A DNA stretch of 64,000 nucleotides from Kitasatospora sp. NBC_00374 (GCF_041434935.1 NZ_CP107964.1:3844001-3908000); one strand, 5' to 3'; numbered from the stretch's first letter, positions 27,006 to 36,311 are shown. The notes: generated by a model from the letters alone, not told the origin. Program-made: numbers and translations.

Positions 27006-29368
27006 TACGGCACGGCCGTGCCGTAGTAGGAGTCCAGCGCGTAGACGCAGCGGTCCTTGCTGCCGACGAAGACCCGCCCGCCGACGGCGACCGGCGAACC
27101 GGTCAGCTCGCCCTTGGTCCCCAGCTCCCAGCGGAGCCGGCCGGTGGCCAGGTCAACGGTGTGCAGCGAGTGGTCCTTGCTGCCGACGTGCACCAGCCCC
27201 TCGGCGACGGCCGGCAGGCCGACGATCTCGCCGCGGGTGGTGTAGCGCCAGCGCTCCCGCCCGGAGGCGCTGTCGAAGGCGAACAGGGTGTCCCCCGAGC
27301 CCAGCAGCACCGCGCCGTCCGCCAGCACCACCGGCTCGGCCCCCTGGCGGCCGGCCGTCCGGCCGCGCCAGCGCTCCCGCCCGGTGCCGGCGTCCAGGGC
27401 GTACAGGGTGCCGAGGTAGTCCGCGACGTAGACCGCCGCCGAGTCCACCGCGGGCGGGGTGAACAGCACCACCGGGGCGTCGAAGCGCCACCGCTCCGCG
27501 CCGGTCGCGGCATCCAGCGCGTGCACCCTGGTCCCCGCCGTCACGTACACCACCCCGGACCGCTCGACCGGCCGGGACGGAACCTCCTCGCCCAGCTGGA
27601 AGGACCAGCGCAGCCCGCCACCGCGCGGGTCGACGCAGCGCAGCCGCCCGCCGCCGTAGTAGTACGCGGCGCCGCCGAGCAGGGCCGGCCCGGACTGCGG
27701 GTTCTCGTAGTCCTGCTGGGCGTCGTCGGCGCGCCACAGCTCGGCGCCGCTGGCGGCCGAACGCAGCTGGACCCCGCCGCCCCTGATTCCGCAGCAGAGC
27801 ACCCCGTCGGCGGCGTCCAGCGAGAAGATCCAGCCGTCCAGCGAGCTGCGCCAGCGCTCCGTCCCGTCGGCGACGTCCACGGTGTACAGGTGCGGGCCGT
27901 CGGCGGCGTGCACCCGCCCGGCGTCCACGGCCAGCGCCCAGGCCACGTCCCTGGTCTTGTAGCGCCGCTCGCCGGAGGCGATGTCGAGTGCGTGCACCTC
28001 GAAGCTGGAGACGAACAGCGTGCCGTCGGCGACCACCGGGGTGCCCCAGACGTCGTTCGACATCCGGAACCGCCAGGGCCGCCAGCGGGCCACCGGCGCC
28101 GCCTGGGACGGCTGGCCGGGGTGCTGCTGGTTCGGGGGCGTGCCCGTCCGGCGGACCCAGTCGGTGCCGGTCGGCGGGACGGCCGGGGCGACGCTGCCGG
28201 TCTGGTCGGCGCGCGGCCCGGGCCCTATCCGTACCGAGGCGCCGGACAGCCGTACCTGCGCCTCCGATCCGCCCGGGGCCCGGTTGCCGCGGATCTTCTC
28301 GGTGGCCGCGTCGGCGCCCAGCGAGCCGCCGTCCGTCCGCGGGTCCGCCGTGCGCACCGGCGGGGCCGGCGGGTGGGCGGGCGGCGGCAGCCGGACCGGC
28401 TGGGGCGGGACGGGGTGGACCGGCTGGGGCGGGACGGGGTGGACCGGCTGGGGCTGCACGGGGACCGGCGGGATCGGCCGGCGGCCGCGCTTGCGCTCGA
28501 TCAGGTCGAGCGCGGCCGGCGGCAGCCAGTCCCCGGCCTCGCCGGAGGCGTCGTCCCGGGAGAACAGGTGCGGGGCCAGCTCGGCCTGCAGCTGGGCGGG
28601 CGTCGGCCGGTGCTCGGGGGCCGGCCGCATACAGGCCCGGACCAGGTCGACCAGGTCCAGCGGCAGCCCGGACAGGTCGGGCTGGTCCCGCAGCAGCTGG
28701 AACACCGTCTCCACCGGGTTGGCACCCCGGTAGGGCGCGTGGCCGGTGGCGCAGAAGACGATCAGCGAGCCGAGCGAGAAGATGTCGCTGGCGCCCTTGA
28801 CGCTACGGCTGTCCCTGGCCTGCTCGGGCGACATGTACGCGGGGGTGCCGACCGCGACGTTGGTCATGGTCAGCCGGGTGTTGGAGACCCCGGCCGCGAT
28901 CCCGAAGTCGATCACCCGCGGGCCGTCCTCGACCACCAGCACGTTGGACGGCTTGAGGTCCCGGTGCACCAGCCCGGCGTGGTGGATCGACTGCAGCGCC
29001 TCGGCGATCCCGGCGGTGAGCCAGCGCACCGCGTCCACCGGCAGCGGTCCGCACTCGTTGACCAGGTCCTCCAGCGAGGGCGCGGGCACATAGGCGGTCG
29101 CCAGCCACGGCACCGCCGCGTCCGCGTCCGCGTCGACCACGGCCGCGGTGTAGAAGCCGCCGACCGTCTTGGCCGCGGCGATCTCCCGGGCGAACCGCAC
29201 CCGGAACAGGTCGTCCTCGGCCAGTTCGCTGCGCACGGTCTTGATGGCGACCCGCCGGCCGGAGGCCGACCGTGCCAGGTAGACCAGGCCCATCCCGCCC
29301 GCGCCGAGTCGCCCGAGCACCTCGAAGGGCCCGATCCGTCTCGGGTCGTGCGCCGTCAGCTGGTCCAC
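27005..29368 (-). CDS. Serine/threonine protein kinase with C-terminal PQQ-type beta-propeller (AfsK-like layout)
   Basis: 787 aa. The Hanks kinase domain spans about residues 12-275: LGAGGMGLVYLA (P-loop), Lys43 in VAIKTV, HRDLKPSN with catalytic Asp137, and DFG at 154-156. A ~170-residue Pro-rich linker follows, with repeated QPVHPVPP units. From about 450 to the end, seven or so repeats of the GxxxALDAxTGxxRW type form a PQQ-like propeller. No transmembrane helix is visible, as in AfsK. Kinases of this layout in Streptomyces regulate secondary metabolism and hyphal growth; the role here is inferred only. The GTG start is supported by GGGGAGG upstream. Confidence 0.92.
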   Translation of the reverse strand: MDQLTAHDPRRIGPFEVLGRLGAGGMGLVYLARSASGRRVAIKTVRSELAEDDLFRVRFAREIAAAKTVGGFYTAAVVDADADAAVPWLATAYVPAPSLEDLVNECGPLPVDAVRWLTAGIAEALQSIHHAGLVHRDLKPSNVLVVEDGPRVIDFGIAAGVSNTRLTMTNVAVGTPAYMSPEQARDSRSVKGASDIFSLGSLIVFCATGHAPYRGANPVETVFQLLRDQPDLSGLPLDLVDLVRACMRPAPEHRPTPAQLQAELAPHLFSRDDASGEAGDWLPPAALDLIERKRGRRPIPPVPVQPQPVHPVPPQPVHPVPPQPVRLPPPAHPPAPPVRTADPRTDGGSLGADAATEKIRGNRAPGGSEAQVRLSGASVRIGPGPRADQTGSVAPAVPPTGTDWVRRTGTPPNQQHPGQPSQAAPVARWRPWRFRMSNDVWGTPVVADGTLFVSSFEVHALDIASGERRYKTRDVAWALAVDAGRVHAADGPHLYTVDVADGTERWRSSLDGWIFSLDAADGVLCCGIRGGGVQLRSAASGAELWRADDAQQDYENPQSGPALLGGAAYYYGGGRLRCVDPRGGGLRWSFQLGEEVPSRPVERSGVVYVTAGTRVHALDAATGAERWRFDAPVVLFTPPAVDSAAVYVADYLGTLYALDAGTGRERWRGRTAGRQGAEPVVLADGAVLLGSGDTLFAFDSASGRERWRYTTRGEIVGLPAVAEGLVHVGSKDHSLHTVDLATGRLRWELGTKGELTGSPVAVGGRVFVGSKDRCVYALDSYYGTAVP
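27006..27025. terminator. Perfect 20-bp palindrome overlapping the kinase stop codon
   Basis: TACGGCACGG is followed immediately by its complement CCGTGCCGTA. It encodes the kinase C-terminus (GTAVP) and includes part of its TAA stop. As RNA it folds into a hairpin that could end transcripts from both convergent genes. Confidence 0.55.
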
Positions 29369-29734
29369 TCCGTTGCCACCTCCCCTTCTGCCGCCACCCG
29401 TCGGGGTGTCGCACCGATTGTCCAATGCCCGACGCCCCGGATCCAATCTCCCCCGCCCGCAACGCGTCACCGGTTGCCCGCGGCCCCCGTCGGCGGGCCG
29501 CCCGGGGCCCGTCCCGGGTCGACCTGACGGGCCGCCGACGGTCACAGCCGGTCATCCGACCGAGCCTCAGCCGACCCTTCGTCACGCTGTGGGGTCATCA
29601 GTGCACGGGGGGGCTTCAACAGCGCCGATGATCCCCTCTGAATTTCCGCACGGGCACTCCCTATACCACCCCCGGGCGGCGTAATAGTCGCATCACCGAA
29701 TCGCGCCAAGATCTCGCCACGGTAAGCTGACGGC
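29369..29734. other. Intergenic region between divergent kinase and TetR genes
   Basis: 366 bp carrying the promoters of both genes. The part nearest the TetR gene is less G+C-rich (CCCTATACCA, GCGTAATAGTCGC), and a -10-like TAAGCT lies about 12 bases before the TetR ATG with no clear Shine-Dalgarno, hinting at a short or absent leader. No additional gene was recognised. Confidence 0.5.
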
Positions 29735-30376
29735 ATGACAGGACAAGTTCGCACCGTCGACGGTCGCGTCGCCGGGCGACGCGGACAGGAGACGCGGCAG
29801 AAGCTGCTCGACTGCCTCCGCGAGATGCTCAGCACGTCGCCCTATCGGGACGTCAAGGTCATCGACGTCGCCCGTATGGCGGGTACCTCCCCCGCGACCT
29901 TCTACCAGTACTTCCCGGATGTCGAGGGCGCTGTCCTCGAGATCGCAGAGGAAATGGCCGAGGACAGCGTCGGGCTCAAAGAGCTCGTCGATGGAAAGTC
30001 CTGGGCGGGAAAGACCGGCTTCACCACTTCGGAAGATCTGGTGGACGGATTCCTCGCCTTCTGGCGCAAGAACGACGCCATTCTGCGCGTCGTCACTCTC
30101 GGTGCAGCCGAGGGGGACAAGCGGTTCTTCAAGATCCGCATGAAGGTCCTCAACTCGGTGGCCGGTCCGCTCGCCGAGGCGGTGAAGGCAAATCAGGGCA
30201 AGACCGACAAGTCGATCGATCCGGCGGCGGTCGCCGGCGCGCTGATCTCGCTCCTGGCCGCGGCGGCCGAGCACCAGAAGGCGTTCACCTCCTGGGGCGT
30301 CAAGGTCAAGGACCTGAAGCCCAACCTGGCCCTCCAGGTCTACCTGGGCGTGGCCGGGAAGAAGCCGCCCAAGTAG
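29735..30376 (+). CDS. TetR family transcriptional regulator
   Basis: 213 aa. The N-terminal HTH reads TRQKLLDCLREMLSTSPYRDVKVIDVARMAGTSPATFYQYFPD (about residues 20-62), a standard TetR domain. The C-terminal ligand domain begins near residue 70 and has many Lys codons. Codon use is slightly less G/C-biased than in neighbours. It is convergent with fabH across a perfect 38-bp palindrome. Its ligand is unknown; proximity to fabH suggests acyl-CoA or lipid control, but this is inference. Confidence 0.93.
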   Translation: MTGQVRTVDGRVAGRRGQETRQKLLDCLREMLSTSPYRDVKVIDVARMAGTSPATFYQYFPDVEGAVLEIAEEMAEDSVGLKELVDGKSWAGKTGFTTSEDLVDGFLAFWRKNDAILRVVTLGAAEGDKRFFKIRMKVLNSVAGPLAEAVKANQGKTDKSIDPAAVAGALISLLAAAAEHQKAFTSWGVKVKDLKPNLALQVYLGVAGKKPPK

Positions 30377-30515
30377 GTCCGCCACCCCACCACCCACCCG
30401 TCCATCCCGCGCGCAGCTCCCGGCCTCCTGTCCGGGGTGTGTCGGACGGCGGCCGTGTCCTCGGGGGAGGTCCGCCGACGTACCGTGACGCGCGAGAACG
30501 AGCCGTGACACCACT

Positions 30516-30553
30516 GTGGGGCGGCCGGAATCAGCTGATTCCGGCCGCCCCAC
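30516..30553. terminator. Perfect 38-bp palindrome (bidirectional terminator)
   Basis: GTGGGGCGGCCGGAATCAG is followed directly by its exact reverse complement, 19 bp per arm. It lies between the convergent TetR and fabH genes, 23 bp from the fabH stop. It would form a very stable hairpin with a tight turn at its centre. Confidence 0.8.
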
Positions 30554-30575
30554 GGGCGTACGTACGGGCGGCCGC

Positions 30576-31517
30576 CTACGGGCAGCGCACCACCTGGCCG
30601 GCGTAGGCGAGGCCGCCGCCGAAGCCGAAGAGCAGCACCGGGTCGCCGGAGCTGAGCTCGCCCCGCTCGACCAGCTTGGACAGCGCCAGCGGGATCGAGG
30701 CGGCGGAGGTGTTACCCGAGTCCACCACGTCCCGGGCCACCACGGCGTCCGGCGCGCCGAGCTTGGCGGCGATCGCGTCGATGATCCGCAGGTTGGCCTG
30801 GTGGGGGACGAAGCCCTTGAGGTCGGACGGCTCCAGCCCGGCCTTGTGGCAGGCCTCCCGGGCCAGCGGGGCGATCGCGGTGGTCGCCCAGCGGAACACG
30901 GACTGGCCCTGCTGGCTGATGGTCGGGTCCCAGCCGGTGATCACCACGGCGTCGCCCTTCTCCGGGGTCGAGCCCCAGACCACCGGGCCGATCCCGCCCT
31001 GCTCGTCCGGCACCGCCTCGACCACGGCCGCGCCGGCACCGTCACCGAAGATCACGCAGGTGGTGCGGTCCGTCCAGTCCAGGGTGTCGGACATCCGTTC
31101 GGCCCCGATCACCAGGGCCTTGGTGGCCGAACCGGCCCGGATCGCGTGGTCGGCGGTGGCCAGGGCGTAGGAGAAGCCCGAGCAGACGGTGTTGATGTCG
31201 TAGGCGGCCGGGGAGGCGACGCCGAGCCGGGCGGCGACGGCGGCGGCGGTGTTGGGGCTGCGCTCGACGGCGGTGCAGGTGGCGACCACCACCAGGTCGA
31301 TGTCCCCGGCGTGGTAGCCGCTGCCGGCCAGCGCCTTCTGGGCGGCCTCGGTGGCCAGGTCGACCAGGGTCTCGTCGACCGCGATGTGCCGGGTGCGGAT
31401 TCCCACCCGGGAGCGGATCCACTCGTCGTCGGTGTCGACCAGCTTCGCCAGGTCGTCGTTGGTGAGGACCTTGGGCGGCTGGTAGTGGCCGAGCGACACG
31501 ATACGGGAGGCGGTCAT
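30576..31517 (-). CDS. fabH: Beta-ketoacyl-ACP synthase III (FabH family)
   Basis: 313 aa thiolase-fold enzyme that condenses an acyl-CoA starter with malonyl-ACP. The triad is complete: Cys112 in INTVCSGF, His239 in VPHQANLRI and Asn269 in DSGNTSAAS. The C-terminal GFGGGLAYAGQVV matches FabH. No other fab genes adjoin, so it may be a secondary FabH for special starters or another acyl-transfer role. The ATG at 31517 was chosen over a TTG 12 bases upstream. Confidence 0.92.
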   Translation of the reverse strand: MTASRIVSLGHYQPPKVLTNDDLAKLVDTDDEWIRSRVGIRTRHIAVDETLVDLATEAAQKALAGSGYHAGDIDLVVVATCTAVERSPNTAAAVAARLGVASPAAYDINTVCSGFSYALATADHAIRAGSATKALVIGAERMSDTLDWTDRTTCVIFGDGAGAAVVEAVPDEQGGIGPVVWGSTPEKGDAVVITGWDPTISQQGQSVFRWATTAIAPLAREACHKAGLEPSDLKGFVPHQANLRIIDAIAAKLGAPDAVVARDVVDSGNTSAASIPLALSKLVERGELSSGDPVLLFGFGGGLAYAGQVVRCP

Positions 31518-31635
31518 ACCGCAACTCAACCCGGTTACCGGCCGGTCGGGCGGTAACGCCCTCAGACAGGATCCGATGGCGGAAGCTGTAGGGGCCGGAC
31601 AACACCCCTTGCGGCATCAGGCCCGACGGGGCAGG

Positions 31636-32595
31636 TCAGACCGCCAGTGAGTCGGCGTCGCCCATGGCGATCATCGGATGGGCGGCCGGATCCAGCGCCT
31701 TGATCAACTCGACCATGTGGTCCTCGGCCAGCGAGATGCAGCCGTGGGTCGGCCCGCCGTGGTCCAGGTGCAGCCAGATTCCGCCGCCCTTGGCCTTGCC
31801 CTCGGGCTTCGCCGTGTCGAGCGGTGAGCGGCCGGTGACCCGGTTGTAGTCGATCGCCACCACGTAGTCGAAGGAGCCGGCCAGCTGCTCGCCGTTGAAG
31901 CCGGTGCCGCCCATCACGAACTTGTCGTCCTCGCTGTACGGGAGCTTCCCGCCCGGGTTCGGCTTGCGGCCGCCGGCGTCGCTGAGCGAGAACATCCCGA
32001 TCGGGCTGCGCAGGTCCCCCTCGGCGTGCTTGACCGTCCACCCCTTGAGCGCGTTGTGGGCCGGCCAGCTCTGGGCCGGCTTCCAGCGGCCGTCGGCCGT
32101 GCGGGTCCAGACCGTCACGGTGGAGTCGGAGGAGTCCTTGCCCTGCCCCGAGACCAGCACCAGCTGGGTGGTCTCGGCCGGGATCCTGGCCGTCCAGGAC
32201 GGGCCGAGACCGGCGATCGCGGCCAGGCTGCCGTCGTTGCGCGAGGAGCGGTCGGCGGCGGGTGCCTCGGTCCGGCCGGCGGCCGGCGCGGCGGCCGGGT
32301 CGTCGGCGTGCGGCGAGGAGGAGTCCGGTTCCGGGCGGTCGGGCGCCCCGGCGGCGATCGAGGCCGGGAAGTCCCGGCCGGGACCGATCGCGAACCAGCC
32401 GGCGGCGGCCGCCAGCAGCATCGCCGCCCCGACCGTCAGCTTGCCGCCCCGGCGCTTGGTCTTCGCCCGGCGACGGTGGCCGCGGGACCTGGGCCCCGGT
32501 TCCTCGGCCCCGCGGCCCGCGGGCGGCTCGCCCTGACGCGGCTGGGGCACGGCGGCCGAACGGCGGTGAGAGGTGGCACGGCGGGTACCGGACAT
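31636..32595 (-). CDS. L,D-transpeptidase family protein (YkuD-type motif), membrane-anchored
   Basis: 319 aa. An N-terminal Arg/Lys-rich cytoplasmic stretch (~50 aa) is followed by one membrane segment (LTVGAAMLLAAAAGWFAIG) and a Pro/Ala/Asp linker. The catalytic block near residue 280 reads WLHLDHGGPTHGCISLAEDHM, with His and the nucleophile Cys in HGCISL. Such enzymes form 3-3 peptidoglycan cross-links or attach proteins to the wall. The ATG is supported by GGAAGGA. mqnE lies upstream on the same strand but is separated by a terminator. Confidence 0.88.
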   Translation of the reverse strand: MSGTRRATSHRRSAAVPQPRQGEPPAGRGAEEPGPRSRGHRRRAKTKRRGGKLTVGAAMLLAAAAGWFAIGPGRDFPASIAAGAPDRPEPDSSSPHADDPAAAPAAGRTEAPAADRSSRNDGSLAAIAGLGPSWTARIPAETTQLVLVSGQGKDSSDSTVTVWTRTADGRWKPAQSWPAHNALKGWTVKHAEGDLRSPIGMFSLSDAGGRKPNPGGKLPYSEDDKFVMGGTGFNGEQLAGSFDYVVAIDYNRVTGRSPLDTAKPEGKAKGGGIWLHLDHGGPTHGCISLAEDHMVELIKALDPAAHPMIAMGDADSLAV

Positions 32596-32715
32596 GCTGA
32601 CGATCCTTCCAAAGCCGCGGGCGGGAGCGAAACCCGTGGCGTGTGGTGAGCCTGTGAGCATACGCGCTCCCTTTGATGGACGGGCCGGCTGTACCGGCAC
32701 CGCCCGGGAACGCGG

Positions 32716-32748
32716 CAGGCCTCCCGACCGGACCGGTCGGGAGGCCTG
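32716..32748 (-). terminator. Perfect-stem terminator downstream of mqnE
   Basis: CAGGCCTCCCGACCGG and its exact complement flank one central base (16-bp arms). It begins 11 bases beyond the mqnE stop, on the path to the L,D-transpeptidase gene, so it should separate the two units. Confidence 0.8.
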
Positions 32749-32758
32749 AACGCTCGGA

Positions 32759-33922
32759 TCAGAGGCGCATCGCCTGCGGGGTCTCGCGACGCCGCAGGTC
32801 CGGACCCTCGTACTCGCGGATGATCTCGTAGCGGGTGTTCCGCTCGACCGGGCGGAAACCCGCGTCGCGGATCAGGTCGAGCAGGTCGTCACGGCCGAGC
32901 TTGTTCGGCGTGCCGAAGTTGTCCGCGTCATGAGTGATCTTGTACTCGACCACCGAGCCGTCCATGTCGTCCGCGCCGTGGCTGAGCGCCAGCTGGGCGG
33001 TGGTGACGCCGTGCATCACCCAGAAGACCTTGACGTGCGGCACGTTGTCGAAGAGCAGCCGGGAGACGGCGAAGGTCTTCAGCGCCTCGGCGCCGGTGGC
33101 CATCTCGGTCCGGGCCTGCAGCTTGTTGCGGACCACGCCGTCCTTGGAGTCGTGGAAGTCGTGCTGGTAGCGCAGCGGGATGAAGACCTGGAAACCGCCG
33201 GTCTCGTCCTGCAGTTCACGCAGCCGCAGCACGTGGTCGACCCGGTGTCGGGGCTCCTCGATGTGCCCGTACAGCATGGTGCACGGGGTCTTGAGGCCCT
33301 TCTCGTGCGCCAGGCGGTGGATCCGCGACCAGTCCTCCCAGTGGGTCTCGTGGTCGACGATGTGCTGGCGGACCTCCCAGTCGAAGATCTCCGCGCCGCC
33401 GCCGGTCAGCGACTCCAGCCCGGCGTCGATCAGCTCGTCCAGGATCTCGCTCGCCGACAGCCCGCTGATCCGCTCGAACCAGTGGATCTCGGTGGCGGTG
33501 AAGGCCTTCAGCGAGACGTTCGGCAGCGCGGCCTTCAGCTCCCGCAGCGAACGCGGGTAGTAGCGCCACGGCAGGGTCGGGTGCAGGCCGTTGACGATGT
33601 GCAGCTCGGTGAGCGAGTCGACCTCCATCGCCTTGGCGAGCCGGACGGCCTCCTCGATCCGCATGGTGTACGCGTCCTTCTCGCCCGGCTTGCGCTGGAA
33701 CGAGCAGTACGCGCAGGACGCGGAGCACACGTTGGTCATGTTGAGGTGGCGGTTGACGTTGAAGTGGACGAGGTCGCCGTTCTTCTGCGTCCGCACGTGG
33801 TGCGCGAGGCCGCCCAGCCAGGCCAGGTCGTCGCTCTCGTAGAGTGCGATGCCGTCCTCGCGGGTCAGCCGCTCACCCGCGTAGACCTTCGCCTCCAGCT
33901 CGCGCTTGAGCCCTGCGTCCAT
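32759..33922 (-). CDS. mqnE: Aminofutalosine synthase (radical SAM), menaquinone biosynthesis
   Basis: 387 aa, matching MqnE. It joins 3-[(1-carboxyvinyl)oxy]benzoate with SAM to give 6-amino-6-deoxyfutalosine, an early step of the futalosine pathway. The radical SAM cluster ligands are Cys66, Cys70 and Cys73 in CSASCAYC. VNRHLNMTNVC, HIVNGLHPTLPW and FIPLRYQHDFHDSKD are typical of MqnE. The start is supported by GAGGAGG. The route uses menaquinone as respiratory quinone, consistent with the nuo, ctaD and ubiA/ubiD-type genes here. Confidence 0.95.
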   Translation of the reverse strand: MDAGLKRELEAKVYAGERLTREDGIALYESDDLAWLGGLAHHVRTQKNGDLVHFNVNRHLNMTNVCSASCAYCSFQRKPGEKDAYTMRIEEAVRLAKAMEVDSLTELHIVNGLHPTLPWRYYPRSLRELKAALPNVSLKAFTATEIHWFERISGLSASEILDELIDAGLESLTGGGAEIFDWEVRQHIVDHETHWEDWSRIHRLAHEKGLKTPCTMLYGHIEEPRHRVDHVLRLRELQDETGGFQVFIPLRYQHDFHDSKDGVVRNKLQARTEMATGAEALKTFAVSRLLFDNVPHVKVFWVMHGVTTAQLALSHGADDMDGSVVEYKITHDADNFGTPNKLGRDDLLDLIRDAGFRPVERNTRYEIIREYEGPDLRRRETPQAMRL

Positions 33923-34005
33923 GCGGCGCTTCGCCTCCTCGACTTCGATTCCATGCCGTCACTGAGCCTACGCCCCACGACCCCGGGGGCGACCGCAGGG
34001 GCGCG

Positions 34006-34968
34006 TCAGGTGCCGAGGAGTTCGGCGAGGAGCGCCGGTTCGAGGTTGCCGCCGCTCAGGACGGCGGCGAAGACCCGGCCCTCCAGCTGGTCCGCGCGGT
34101 GGAAGTAGGCCGCCGGAGCGACCGCGCCCGAGGGCTCGGCGACCAGCCGGCCGCGACGGGCCAGCAGGGCGACCGTGTCCCGGATCTCCGCCTCGCTGAC
34201 CGTCACGATGTCGTCCACGTAAGCCTGCAGGTGTTCGAACGGCAGGACGCCGACCGAGGGCGTGCGCAGGCCGTCCGCGATCGTCCGGTAGGTGTCGGCG
34301 ACCGGCCACACGGCGTGCCGGCCGGTGCGCAGGCTCTGCTGCGCGTCGGCGGCCAGCTCGGGCTCGACGCCGATCACCCGGACGCCCGGGCAGGCCAGCT
34401 TGAGGGCGGCCGCCGTCCCGGAGATCAGGCCGCCGCCGCTGACCGGCACCAGTACCGTGTCCAGCTCGTCGGGGGCGTCCTCGGCGATCTCCAGGCCGAC
34501 CGTGCCCTGACCCGCGATGACGTACGGGTCGTCGTAGGGCGGCACCCAGACGTAGCCGTGCTCGGCGACCAGTTCGGCGGGCAGGGTGTCCCGGTCGTCC
34601 GGCGCGACCAGCACCACCTCGGCGCCGAACGAGCGGGTGTTCTCGACCTTGACCGCCGGCGAGGTGTCCGGCATCACGATCACGGCCTTGATGCCGAGCA
34701 GCCGGGCCGCGTACGCGACCGCCTGGGCGTGGTTGCCGCTGGACTGGGCGACCACCCCGCGGGCCCGGTCCGACCCGCTCAGCGCGGCGAGGCGGTTGTA
34801 GGCACCGCGGATCTTGAACGCCCCGGTGGGCTGGAGGCTCTCCGGCTTCAGCCAGAGCGCCCGGGTACCCTCCGCCGCCCACGGGCACGGCAGCAGCGGG
34901 GTGCGTACCGCGACCCCGGCGATCCGCTGCTGCGCGGCGCGCAGCTCCTCCAGTCCGACCAGCGACAT
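34006..34968 (-). CDS. Threonine/serine dehydratase (PLP, fold type II)
   Basis: 320 aa without a C-terminal ACT domain, as in catabolic threonine ammonia-lyases and serine racemases. The PLP Lys is Lys52 in GAFKIRGAYN. SSGNHAQAVAYAA binds the substrate carboxylate, SGGGLISG holds the phosphate loop, and VAEPSGAVAPAA lies near the end. It follows the Lrp/AsnC gene by 6 bp and is very probably its target operon partner. Threonine deaminase versus serine racemase cannot be settled by eye. Confidence 0.9.
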   Translation of the reverse strand: MSLVGLEELRAAQQRIAGVAVRTPLLPCPWAAEGTRALWLKPESLQPTGAFKIRGAYNRLAALSGSDRARGVVAQSSGNHAQAVAYAARLLGIKAVIVMPDTSPAVKVENTRSFGAEVVLVAPDDRDTLPAELVAEHGYVWVPPYDDPYVIAGQGTVGLEIAEDAPDELDTVLVPVSGGGLISGTAAALKLACPGVRVIGVEPELAADAQQSLRTGRHAVWPVADTYRTIADGLRTPSVGVLPFEHLQAYVDDIVTVSEAEIRDTVALLARRGRLVAEPSGAVAPAAYFHRADQLEGRVFAAVLSGGNLEPALLAELLGT

Positions 34969-34974
34969 CCCTGC

Positions 34975-35439
34975 TCACTCCCCCAGATCGGTCAACGGCA
35001 GTTCACTCACCCGGTTCTCCCACTTGGTGGAGAGCACCACCGTGGTCCTGGTCCGGGCCACACCCTTCGTACCGGAGATCCGCTTGACCACCGACTCCAG
35101 GCCCTCGACGTCCGGGACCCGGACCTTGAGCATGTAGGAGTCGTCGCCCGCGATGAACCAGCAGTCCTCCACCTCGGGGAGGTCCTTGAGCCGGTGCGCC
35201 ACGTCCTCGTGGTCGGCGGCGTCGGTCAGTTGAAGACCGATCAGGGCGGTCACGCCGTAGCCGAGCGAGGCCGGGTTGACGGTCGCCCGGTAGCCGGTGA
35301 TGACGCCCGCCTGCTCCAGCCGGTTGATCCGGTCGGTCACGCTGGGGCCCGACAGGCCGACCAACCGGCCCAACTCGGCGTACGACGCGCGACCGTTCTC
35401 CCGGAGCGCCTGGATGAGCTGTCTGTCCACTGAGTCCAT
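34975..35439 (-). CDS. Lrp/AsnC family transcriptional regulator
   Basis: 154 aa. The N-terminal HTH is MDSVDRQLIQALRENGRASYAELGRLVGLSGPSVTDRINRLEQAGVI, and the C-terminal RAM domain includes IAGDDSYMLKVRVPDVEGLESVV with the conserved effector-binding G-D-(D/Y) region. It forms an operon with the dehydratase 6 bp downstream, so amino-acid-responsive control of that enzyme is the natural guess. The start is the ATG giving MDSVDRQ; no closer RBS than GGAAGGA (about 15 bases) is seen. Confidence 0.93.
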   Translation of the reverse strand: MDSVDRQLIQALRENGRASYAELGRLVGLSGPSVTDRINRLEQAGVITGYRATVNPASLGYGVTALIGLQLTDAADHEDVAHRLKDLPEVEDCWFIAGDDSYMLKVRVPDVEGLESVVKRISGTKGVARTRTTVVLSTKWENRVSELPLTDLGE

Positions 35440-35559
35440 ATGCCTGCCCGCGTCCTTCCGAACCTCTCCAGACCCACTGATCATTATCCGAAATCAAAGG
35501 CGCTACACGCGGATCGACCCGGATATCGCAAAGAACATACTCTCCCGTTCACCGGCCGC

Positions 35560-36213
35560 TCACTCAGCCCGGCCCGGGGCCTTCACCGCCCCGCCCAGTT
35601 CGCCCTCCCAGCGGCGGTACAGCGTGTGCCGCACACCCACCGCGTCGAGCACCCGGCCGGCCACGAAGTCGACCAGCTCACGGGCGGTGGAGCCGCCCGC
35701 GTAGAAGCCCGGCGAGGCCGGGAGCACCACCGCGCCCTGGGCGTCCAGCTCGACCAGGTGGCGCAGCGTCACCCCGTTGAGGGGGGTCTCGCGGACGCAC
35801 ACCACCAGCGGCCGGCGCTCCTTGAGGGTCACGCTCGCCGCGCGCTGGAGCAGGTCCTTGGACAGGCCGAGCGCGATGCCGGCCACCGCGCCGGTGGTCG
35901 CGGGGACGACCAGCATGCCCTTGGCCGGGTACGAGCCGCTGGACGGGCCTGCCGCGAAGTCCCCGGCCGCCCAGTAACGGACGCCGTCCAGGGCGTCGAC
36001 GCCGGTCCACTCGGCGAGGTCCTCGCGCCAGTGCGCGTCGCGGAAGGAGATGCCGGTCTCGTCCAGGATCGTCAGACGCGCGGCGCGGCTGACCACCAGG
36101 TCGACCGCCTCGCCGGCGGCCAGCAGCCCCCGGATCACCGACGCCGCGTACGGGGTGCCCGAGGCCCCCGAGACGCCGACCACCCACGGCTGCCGCACCT
36201 GCTGATCACTCAT
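35560..36213 (-). CDS. ubiX: UbiX-type flavin prenyltransferase, menaquinone cluster
   Basis: 217 aa. UbiX makes prenylated FMN, the cofactor needed by UbiD decarboxylases such as the one at 39338-40795. GVSGASGTPYAASVIRGL (FMN phosphate loop), VPATTGAVAGIALGLSKDLLQRAA and RETPLNGVTLRHLVEL match the family. In futalosine-pathway literature this paralogue is called MqnM. It sits between the Lrp gene and a divergent cyclase gene. Confidence 0.94.
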   Translation of the reverse strand: MSDQQVRQPWVVGVSGASGTPYAASVIRGLLAAGEAVDLVVSRAARLTILDETGISFRDAHWREDLAEWTGVDALDGVRYWAAGDFAAGPSSGSYPAKGMLVVPATTGAVAGIALGLSKDLLQRAASVTLKERRPLVVCVRETPLNGVTLRHLVELDAQGAVVLPASPGFYAGGSTARELVDFVAGRVLDAVGVRHTLYRRWEGELGGAVKAPGRAE

Positions 36214-36311
36214 ACCCCGCACCCTAGACGGCGCCGCGTTCGCCGACGGCACCCGCGCCCCGGGGGCGGGCGGGTGTTCCTGGGACGGCTGCGGCGGGGG
36301 AGGATGGGACC

